The notes beneath the pieces are model-generated. The model worked only from the letters and a program-made list of their open reading frames with translations, searched no databases and had not been told where the DNA came from. From the NCBI GenBank assembly GCA_902561355.1, contig CACEPG010000009.1, positions 1 to 41,958 on the forward strand: 41,958 bases of DNA. The letters run 5' to 3'. Each line of letters begins with the position of its first letter. The stretch's first letter is position 1. The DNA is from an uncultured Alphaproteobacteria bacterium. GTDB lineage: Bacteria; Pseudomonadota; Alphaproteobacteria; HIMB59; GCA-002718135. A program made the translations under genes and the position numbers. This document shows, piece after piece, positions 16,201 to 23,169 of the stretch.

Positions 16201-17355
16201 TTATTTTAATTGTTGTTCAACTAACTCACTCCAATAAGATGATCCTATCACTAATAGCTTATCATTAAAATCATAATCTGGAGAATGAAGTGGTTTACCA
16301 TTACAGCCAGTGGTACCATTACCAATTAAAACAAAACAACCTGGTTTTGCCTGAGACATAATAGAAAAATCCTCTGAAAATGGTCTAGGATCAACGTCCC
16401 CATCAGTATTTTGTTCACCTAATAAATTTGCAGCAGCTTTTGTTGCAGAGTCAGTCTGTTTTGATTGATTGAAAGTCATTGGACAAGAAGTCTCATATTT
16501 CACTTCATAAGAAAAACCATAAGCATCACAAATCCCACCTACAAGTTGACGCATATTTTCTTCAATCATTTTATTAGTTTCTTGTGAAAATGCTCTTGCA
16601 TCTCCTTTAATCAATCCATTACCAGGAAGTATATTTTTTTTTCCATCTGTAATGAATTCAGTTACAGACACTACACCTGTCTTTACTGGATCTAGTTTCC
16701 TTGAAACAATAGTTTGTAGTGCTACAATTATTTGACTACCAATTGTAATTGTATCTTTACTCATGTGAGGTAAAGCTGCGTGACCACCCTTGCCTTCAAT
16801 CTTTATTTCAAATAAATTTTCACTTGTTGTAATTGCTCCTTTTCTAGTTCCAAAAGTACCTGTTTCCATTCCGGGAATATTATGCAGTCCATAAACTTCA
16901 TCTATTGAAAATTTTGTAAATAAACCTTCTTCAATCATTGTTTTTGCACCTAAACAATTTTCTTCATCTGGTTGGAATATAAAATAAACAGTTCCATCAA
17001 AATTTCCGTGCTCTGCTAGATATTTAGCTGCACCAAGCAAAATAGAAGTATGACCATCATGACCACACGCATGCATTCTATTCTCAATTTTTGATTTATA
17101 TGAAAATGTATTCATTTCATTTATAGGAAGTGCATCCATATCCGCTCTAATACCAATACTTTTTGAACTATTTCCTTTTTTTAAAACTCCTACAACACCT
17201 GTTTTAGCAATACCTTGATGTACCTCAAGTCCAAAATCTTTTAGAAGATTTGCAACTTTATTTGAAGCATACTCCTCTTCAAAACTAATTTGGGGATTCA
17301 TATGTAAGTCATGCCTCCATTCAACTAGCTGATTATGAAGACTTTGTGTTTTCAT
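16201..17355 (-). CDS. M20 amidohydrolase (hippurate hydrolase/DoeB2-like)
   Basis: 384 residues of the M20D amidohydrolase family, cytoplasmic. The metal-binding blocks are IRADMDALPI, HACGHDGHTSILLG and QPDEENCLGA, with GLHNIPG and a C-terminal HSPDYDFND. The usual dimerisation domain is present, including GKGGHAALPH. These enzymes cleave N-acyl or amide bonds. An M20 protein called DoeB2 has been proposed for N-acetyl-diaminobutyrate in marine ectoine degraders, and no M14-type DoeB is seen here. I choose the ATG at 17355; an in-frame TTG at 17364 overlaps the upstream PLP gene by four bases. It lies between the PLP gene and an M24 gene in the eutBC run. Confidence 0.88.
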   Translation of the reverse strand: MKTQSLHNQLVEWRHDLHMNPQISFEEEYASNKVANLLKDFGLEVHQGIAKTGVVGVLKKGNSSKSIGIRADMDALPINEMNTFSYKSKIENRMHACGHDGHTSILLGAAKYLAEHGNFDGTVYFIFQPDEENCLGAKTMIEEGLFTKFSIDEVYGLHNIPGMETGTFGTRKGAITTSENLFEIKIEGKGGHAALPHMSKDTITIGSQIIVALQTIVSRKLDPVKTGVVSVTEFITDGKKNILPGNGLIKGDARAFSQETNKMIEENMRQLVGGICDAYGFSYEVKYETSCPMTFNQSKQTDSATKAAANLLGEQNTDGDVDPRPFSEDFSIMSQAKPGCFVLIGNGTTGCNGKPLHSPDYDFNDKLLVIGSSYWSELVEQQLK

Positions 17356-17360
17356 ATTAA

Positions 17361-18806
17361 TCAAATTGAGTTGAAATCATTTATTCTATCATCAAGTGAA
17401 AGCATATACCGATAATGCTCATTCCAAAAATTTTGATTTCTTCTTTTTTCAAAATCATTTGTACTTATTCCTTGTTGCTCGACCCAAGTATAATAACCAA
17501 GATTAAAAATTCTTTCTTTATCTTTTTGATTTAATTCTAAAGTATTATCTGTGCTAATTCCCTTTAGATACTGACCAAAAATTTCTCCACACGCAGTTTC
17601 ATCATAAACTCCTCTAAATTCTGCTTTAGTCTTATTTAATTCTGAAAGATATAAATCTGCCCCATCAGTAGCAACAGTAACAATTGCATCATCTTTTCCT
17701 AATTTCATATATTTTGCGAGCTTAATAGATGCTAAAATATTTGCTATTGCAGAAAAACCAAATTCAGGAAGTCTTTTTATAAAATCAATTTCAAAACCTT
17801 TTTTTCTACTTAAGTATTGTTGACCAATTTCTGTATTGAACATCATATTAAGATTATTAGTTGCTTGATCTGTTATTCCTACAACAAAATCAGTATTCAT
17901 TACGTTATGAATTAAGGGGACATGTTTATCTCCAATGCCTTGAATATTATGCTCACCATATCCATTATTTAGTAATGTTGGACACTCTAATGCCTCAACA
18001 ACAGCAATTTGAGTATTTAATTTATCTTTTAAATAATCTCCCGCAGCAAGTGTTCCACTCGACCCTGAAGCACTAACGTAAAATCTTGCTTTTAAATTTG
18101 TATTTCCCTTAACTTCTAAGAAAGATTTTTCAAATGAAGGACCTGTTACTGCGCGATGAATTGCATAATTATAATATTCGTCAAATTGATTGATTATATC
18201 ATTATGAGGATTTTTTTTAAGTTCATTGCACGCATCATATATTTCTTTAACATTACTTTCTGTCCCTTTAGTTTTTATAATGTCATTTTTATCTTCCACC
18301 CATTCTTCTAACCAATTAAATCTTTCCTTACTCATTCCTTCAGGCAATATTGCTATACTTTTCAAACCAAGTATTCTTGATATAGCGACACCTCCTCTGC
18401 AATAATTTCCTGTTGATGGCCACACTGCTTTATGTTTTTCAAAATCAAAACTGCCATTAAGAATTCTTGGTAACAAACATCCATAAGCCGCCAAAACTTT
18501 ATGTGCAGTAATCAGGGGAAATAATCTACCAATATTAACAATTATTTTTGCTTCTACCCCTGTGAATTCATCTGGTAATACAATATGCTCAGGTACTTTA
18601 GAAAAACTTGAATGATCTCGATTATTAAACCAATTAACCCGAAATAAATTTTTTGGATCAACAGAATTTTTATCTATTGACTTAAGTTTTAACTTTACAT
18701 CATCATTAATTGAATGAGGGTTTTGTAGTTCAGAAATTTTTGGAAGAATTATTCCTCTCCCCTTAAAATATGCTGAAGTTTTGCTAATTATTTCATTATT
18801 AAACAT
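17361..18806 (-). CDS. Fold-type II PLP-dependent enzyme of unassigned reaction
   Basis: 481 residues. It resembles the cysteine synthase/threonine dehydratase fold but is longer. VWPSTGNYCRGGVAISRILG (residues 128-147) is the phosphate- or substrate-binding loop of this fold. By spacing, Lys103 in ITAHKVLAAYG is the likely Schiff-base lysine. FYVSASGSSGTLAAGDYL further on is a glycine-rich PLP-phosphate loop. Relatives are annotated vaguely as PLP-dependent or cysteine synthase-like, and I know of no defined reaction. It follows eutC with a one-base gap, inside an operon for hydroxyectoine use. A lyase or beta-elimination step on a diamino or hydroxy-diamino acid is plausible but unproven. 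Confidence 0.75.
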   Translation of the reverse strand: MFNNEIISKTSAYFKGRGIILPKISELQNPHSINDDVKLKLKSIDKNSVDPKNLFRVNWFNNRDHSSFSKVPEHIVLPDEFTGVEAKIIVNIGRLFPLITAHKVLAAYGCLLPRILNGSFDFEKHKAVWPSTGNYCRGGVAISRILGLKSIAILPEGMSKERFNWLEEWVEDKNDIIKTKGTESNVKEIYDACNELKKNPHNDIINQFDEYYNYAIHRAVTGPSFEKSFLEVKGNTNLKARFYVSASGSSGTLAAGDYLKDKLNTQIAVVEALECPTLLNNGYGEHNIQGIGDKHVPLIHNVMNTDFVVGITDQATNNLNMMFNTEIGQQYLSRKKGFEIDFIKRLPEFGFSAIANILASIKLAKYMKLGKDDAIVTVATDGADLYLSELNKTKAEFRGVYDETACGEIFGQYLKGISTDNTLELNQKDKERIFNLGYYTWVEQQGISTNDFEKRRNQNFWNEHYRYMLSLDDRINDFNSI

Positions 18807-18807
18807 A

Positions 18808-19785
18808 CTATATCTTTGTTCCTAATTTTTTTCTCATTGCGATATCGAAAGTAAATCTTGCTATTGCAGTATCCTGAACTCCTGTACCTGTTAAATCACA
18901 TATAGTAATATCATCTTTACTTTTTCTTCCTAAATCTGGATTCAAAATAATATCTCCTAATTCATTAAAATGTTCATTTGGTGATATTACTTTAGCTTGA
19001 ATAGCATGGTGTAATTCACCTAGTACTGCTGTTTGAGATTGACTATCAGGTATATAAATATCACAATTTTTTAAAATTTCAGGATCTATTTCATTTTTTT
19101 CTTCAGCATCTGAGCCCATTGCAGTGATATGTAATCCTTTTTTTAACCATTCATTTTTAATTAAAGGTGATTTACTAGGAGTTGTTGTCACAACTATTTC
19201 TGATTTAGTAATTAACTCTTCAATTGAAGAACATTTTTCAATCTTGAGATCTAAATATTTAGTCTCTTCCTCAAAATGATTAAGTTTATCTCTGTCTCTT
19301 GACCATATAAAGGCTTTATCAATAGGACGAACTAATTTTAATGCTTCAAGTTGCAACTTTGCCTGCAAACCTGCTCCTATTATTCCTGCTTTTGTTGAGT
19401 CTTGATTAGATAAATATTTTGCTGCAATTGATCCTGCAATTGCTGTACGCACATCAGTTAAATAACCTTTGTCTAATAAAAGTGATTTAATAACTCCAGT
19501 TTTAGAATCTAATAAGATCATCATGCCATTACTCGATGGAATGCCAAGTTTTGGATTATTAAAAAATCCTGAAGCTACTTTTATTGCATAACTATCTAAA
19601 CCCTCAATATATGCCGTCTTCACATCAGTTTCACCATTATATTTGTGAACATCAAGGCGTAAAATTGGTGGCATAATAGTCTTCCCTACTGCTAAATTTT
19701 TAAAAGCATCTTCAATAACAGGAATAAGTTGCTCATTTAATTGAACACATTTTTTTATTTCTTTTGATTCTAACAAAACTGTCAT
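18808..19785 (-). CDS. eutC: Ectoine utilization protein EutC (ornithine cyclodeaminase family)
   Basis: 325 residues of the ornithine cyclodeaminase/mu-crystallin family with a Rossmann loop GIIGAGLQAKLQLEAL near residue 134. The blocks MPPILRLDVHKYNGETDVKT, YLTDVRTA, HITAMGSDAEEKNEIDPE, LGELHHAIQA and CDLTGTGVQDTAIA match EutC more closely than ornithine cyclodeaminase or pyrroline-2-carboxylate reductase. EutA, EutB and EutC together convert 5-hydroxyectoine toward ectoine, and EutC is thought to act as the NAD(H)-dependent step. Its ATG overlaps the eutB stop by four bases (ATGA), so the pair is translationally coupled. A reductase role in hydroxyproline breakdown is an alternative because family members do that too. 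Confidence 0.88.
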   Translation of the reverse strand: MTVLLESKEIKKCVQLNEQLIPVIEDAFKNLAVGKTIMPPILRLDVHKYNGETDVKTAYIEGLDSYAIKVASGFFNNPKLGIPSSNGMMILLDSKTGVIKSLLLDKGYLTDVRTAIAGSIAAKYLSNQDSTKAGIIGAGLQAKLQLEALKLVRPIDKAFIWSRDRDKLNHFEEETKYLDLKIEKCSSIEELITKSEIVVTTTPSKSPLIKNEWLKKGLHITAMGSDAEEKNEIDPEILKNCDIYIPDSQSQTAVLGELHHAIQAKVISPNEHFNELGDIILNPDLGRKSKDDITICDLTGTGVQDTAIARFTFDIAMRKKLGTKI

Positions 19786-20732
19786 AATATTATCTTAGAA
19801 AATAGTTCGGTATCGATATTACCACCACAAATTAAACAGATTATATTTTTACCTAAGTGTTTTGACAAATTATCTTTAACAACCATTACACTAGTAGCTG
19901 CTGCGCCCTCAGTTACTAATCTATGTTCATGAAAATTTAATCTAATACCTTCCTCAATTTTTTCCTCACTAACTAAAACAAAATCATCAATTGTTTTTTT
20001 TGCAATATCAAATGTATATTTATTTTCTAAACCTATACTTCCACCCAAACAATCAGCTAAAGTTTCTAATTCTTCCACATCTACTGGTTTACCATGTTTT
20101 AAGCTTTCATACATTGATGGACCCCTTTCCATAGACACTGCAATAATTTTTATATCAGGTTTTTGTAATTTTAGTGCTAGTGCAATACCACCTATCAATC
20201 CACCACCTGATGTTGGAATAATTACAGTATCTACCTCAGGAAAATCATTTAGCATTTCAATCCCTACAGTCCCTTGACCAGCAATAACATCCTCATCATC
20301 AAATGGATGAATAAAAGGAATACTATTCTTTTTTGAAATTTCTCTAGCATAAAGATCTGCTTCATCACTATTTGATCCATATATTTCAACTTTTGCTCCT
20401 AGAGTTTCGATTGCTTCCTTTCTGTATTTTGGAACCATTTTTGACATATATATAGTCGAATTAATATTGAGTTTACTTGAAGCAAAGGCAACACCTTTTC
20501 CATGATTACCTGTAGAGACAGCAATAACACCTCTTTGTTTTTCATCTTCAGTTAAAGAAAGTAATTTATTTGTTGCACCTCTTAACTTAAACGAACCTGT
20601 TTTTTGAAGTGACTCTAATTTTAGTTTTACAGTTCTGTTTTTTGATAATAAATCAGATGAAATTAAAGGCGTGTGATTTACAAATGGTGAAATTTTTTTA
20701 TGAGACTCTAAAATTCTATCTAATGAAATCAT
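19782..20732 (-). CDS. eutB: Hydroxyectoine utilization dehydratase EutB (threonine dehydratase family)
   Basis: 316 residues, a PLP enzyme of the threonine/serine dehydratase group. Lys49 in TGSFKLRGATNKL is the Schiff-base lysine, STGNHGKG lies near residue 73, and a glycine-rich TSGGGLIGGIALAL near residue 175 binds the cofactor phosphate. The region MERGPSMYESLKHGKPVDVE, then LADCLGGSIGLENKYTF, is the EutB-specific stretch that separates it from catabolic threonine dehydratase. The proposed role is removal of the hydroxyl group during hydroxyectoine breakdown. There is no regulatory ACT domain. It is coupled to eutC downstream and starts eight bases after an M24 gene. Confidence 0.9.
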   Translation of the reverse strand: MISLDRILESHKKISPFVNHTPLISSDLLSKNRTVKLKLESLQKTGSFKLRGATNKLLSLTEDEKQRGVIAVSTGNHGKGVAFASSKLNINSTIYMSKMVPKYRKEAIETLGAKVEIYGSNSDEADLYAREISKKNSIPFIHPFDDEDVIAGQGTVGIEMLNDFPEVDTVIIPTSGGGLIGGIALALKLQKPDIKIIAVSMERGPSMYESLKHGKPVDVEELETLADCLGGSIGLENKYTFDIAKKTIDDFVLVSEEKIEEGIRLNFHEHRLVTEGAAATSVMVVKDNLSKHLGKNIICLICGGNIDTELFSKIIL

Positions 20733-20740
20733 TTTGATTT

Positions 20741-21895
20741 TTACAATATATATAACTCTCTAGATGTTTTGGATAAAAGCTCAACACCTTGATTAGTAAT
20801 TATAATATTATCAATTAATCTTACTCCTATTTTGTCTTCATAACTAAATGCAGGAGGTTCAATGGCTATAACCATACCTGGTTCAAAAAAACGCTCTGAA
20901 GATCCATCAACGATTAAAGGCTCTACCCAAGTTGGAGGAAATGCAATTCCTAATGCATAACCTGTCATGTGTAAACGATACTTTTCCATACCTGCTTTTT
21001 CTATTATTAATTTTGCTGCATTATGTGCTTTTCTTACTTCTTTACCAGGACCCATCTCAGCTATGCATGCGTCTCCAGCTTCTTTAACAACATCGAATAT
21101 TTCTTTCATTCTTTTAGTTGGTCTACCAACACACATATTTCTACCAATTGTGCAACAATACCTTCTATAGTGTGATCCAAACTGCAAATGCATAAAATCT
21201 CCGTCTTCTAATTTTTTATCACTTGGCTCACCATGTGCAAACATAGATCTGTCACCAGTTAAAAAATTCATTGGACTTGAAGGTATATCACCGCCATTAA
21301 TAAACATTTCATAGTGTATATTTGCAGATATTTCTCTTTCTGTTATTCCTGGTTTTATTTTTTTTAAACCAGCATTGAAACTTTTATCTGCAATTTCTGA
21401 AGCTTTACGAACATAATTTAGTTCTGTTTCTGACTTTAAAAGTTTAATTTCACCAATTAAATTTGTAGATATATGAACAATAGATTTTCCAAGCATTTCA
21501 CTAAGTTTTTTATATTCAAATGGGTGAAGATAATAATAAGGTACTTCTATTCCAATTTTTTTATTTAATAGGTTTTTTTCTGACATCAGTTTATACAATG
21601 CATCAATTGGATCTTCTGGCTCTTGACCACCCCAACCATAAACTTCGTCCGCTAATGAGTAATCATTCATCATTTCAACTTCTGATCTTCTTGTCATCAT
21701 AATCATTGGATCAGAGTCAATTGGAAACAATAAGGCTTCAAATTCTTGATAACCTTTAGCTGGAGTGCCTATTAAATAATTTATATTGGTTGGGGATATT
21801 ACCATAAGAAGTTCAATATTAGATGATTTCATAGAGCTTCGAACTTTTGCCCAACGATTTTTAAATTCTTCTATAGAAAAAAATTCTTTAGACAC
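20741..21895 (-). CDS. M24 pita-bread protein in the eutBC operon, altered metal site
   Basis: 384 residues. The creatinase-like N-terminal domain (LLMVISPTNINYLIGTPAKG) is followed by a pita-bread domain. His221 in MFAHGEPSDKK lies where creatinase has its catalytic histidine. The metal ligands are altered: MHLQFGS and CCTIGRN at the two Asp positions, and TGYALGIAFPPTW instead of GHGIG. The glutamate in AIEPPAF (Glu346) is kept. The GIAFPPTWVEP block recalls the DoeA GLGYPPDWGE block, so a DoeA-related cyclic amidine or amide hydrolase is plausible. Classical prolidase activity is unlikely. It lies six bases from the next M24 gene upstream and directly before eutB. Confidence 0.82.
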   Translation of the reverse strand: MSKEFFSIEEFKNRWAKVRSSMKSSNIELLMVISPTNINYLIGTPAKGYQEFEALLFPIDSDPMIMMTRRSEVEMMNDYSLADEVYGWGGQEPEDPIDALYKLMSEKNLLNKKIGIEVPYYYLHPFEYKKLSEMLGKSIVHISTNLIGEIKLLKSETELNYVRKASEIADKSFNAGLKKIKPGITEREISANIHYEMFINGGDIPSSPMNFLTGDRSMFAHGEPSDKKLEDGDFMHLQFGSHYRRYCCTIGRNMCVGRPTKRMKEIFDVVKEAGDACIAEMGPGKEVRKAHNAAKLIIEKAGMEKYRLHMTGYALGIAFPPTWVEPLIVDGSSERFFEPGMVIAIEPPAFSYEDKIGVRLIDNIIITNQGVELLSKTSRELYIL

Positions 21896-21900
21896 TATTA

Positions 21901-23058
21901 TTAAACTACTATCAGGGTAGTTGGTGTTTTGTTAGTTAATACTTCAGCGCCATTCTCAGTTAAAATAACTGTGTTAGAATAAAAGAAATCACCTTTACCT
22001 GACCACATTAACCAAGAATGAGTATGAAAAACCATTCCTACTTTTAAAACTTTTTTGCTATTTGGCGCTAATCCTGTAACCATACTTCCTCCAACCCAGC
22101 TAGGAGGAAAAGCAATACCAACGAGATAACCACAATGGTGACGTCTATATTCTGGAAGCCCTGCTTCATCAACCACATCCTGCCAAGCCTGATAGACATC
22201 CCCAGTTGTTGCGCCAGGCTTAATGGCTTTAAGTTGAGCCTCACCAGCTCTATTACTCAAATCAGCTGCAAAATCTGCATCATGTGGTTTTTCTCCTATA
22301 AAAACAAGGCGACCCATTGGTGCTTGGTATTTTTTAAAAGATCCTGCATGTTCAATATACAATGCATCTCCCTTTCTCATCACATCCCCTCTCCAGGTTG
22401 TATGTTCTTCATTAAGGCGATCAGTCATTCTTACAAATGGTCCAAAACCTGGGTATTCACTACCTGCTTTAATCATTGCAGAATGCATTTCAGCAGATAT
22501 GTCTCTATCACTTGCTCCATCCTTTGCAGCCTCTATTGCTGCTAAAGCACCTACATCAGCAGTTTCAGCAGCTTTTCGTGTGTATTCAATTTCAAGTGGA
22601 GATTTGACTTGTCTTAACTCATCAACTAATCCAGAACAATTAGAACAATTTGCCTTATTTAATTTAATAACTACTTCTTCATAAATTGCGGGTGTTAAAA
22701 AAAGCGAATTTTTTTCAATGCCAATATTTGAGTCTTCACATTTAGAGTCTTTTATTGCCTTTAAAATAAAATCTGCAGGATTTTCGAAATCCTTAAATCC
22801 ATAAAAATCTGCATTGAGTACATATCTTTCAACAGATACTTGCTCCATTTGTCTGCAAATAAGTATCATATTTCCTTCTTGTGGAACAAAAAGAACATGA
22901 CAAGCAAAATATCCCCAATGGTCTAAACCAGTTAAATAATATATATTTTCAGGAGCAGATATTAAAATAGCATTTAAATTATTTTTCTTCATTTCTTTAC
23001 GAACGAGACCTAGACGATTTTCTAATTCTTCTTTAGGGAAAGCATGACTAATTGGCAT
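21901..23058 (-). CDS. M24 pita-bread protein, first gene of the eutBC run
   Basis: 385 residues from the ATG at 23058, chosen because GGAG sits seven bases upstream. The frame is open to 23118, but the extra 20 residues are not family-like. A creatinase-like N-terminal domain (AILISAPENIYYLTGLDHWG) is followed by a pita-bread domain with His219 in NEEHTTWRGD. Metal positions are lost: LYIEHAGS, YQAPMGR, HCGYLVGIAFPPSWVGG instead of GHGIG, and VFHTHSW in place of the glutamate. It shares the GIAFPPxW block with the following gene, so the two are probable paralogues from an old duplication. The substrate is unknown; an ectoine-like cyclic compound is the contextual guess. Confidence 0.82.
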   Translation of the reverse strand: MPISHAFPKEELENRLGLVRKEMKKNNLNAILISAPENIYYLTGLDHWGYFACHVLFVPQEGNMILICRQMEQVSVERYVLNADFYGFKDFENPADFILKAIKDSKCEDSNIGIEKNSLFLTPAIYEEVVIKLNKANCSNCSGLVDELRQVKSPLEIEYTRKAAETADVGALAAIEAAKDGASDRDISAEMHSAMIKAGSEYPGFGPFVRMTDRLNEEHTTWRGDVMRKGDALYIEHAGSFKKYQAPMGRLVFIGEKPHDADFAADLSNRAGEAQLKAIKPGATTGDVYQAWQDVVDEAGLPEYRRHHCGYLVGIAFPPSWVGGSMVTGLAPNSKKVLKVGMVFHTHSWLMWSGKGDFFYSNTVILTENGAEVLTNKTPTTLIVV

Positions 23059-23169
23059 ATAATAACTCCATAAAATAATTTTTTTAATAAACATTAAATA
23101 TAGCTTAAAAAAATGCAATATTTAATCAATTTATTTATCAAAATATATTAATTTTGTTAAAAGGATTTT

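Noticed and set aside
22135-22545. 136-codon plus-strand frame inside an M24 gene
   Set aside because: Antisense to a supported gene, with cysteine-, histidine- and serine-rich composition typical of a shadow frame.
23059-23118. Longer start for the M24 gene
   Set aside because: The extra 20 residues look like translated intergenic DNA. GGAG before the ATG at 23058 supports the shorter form.
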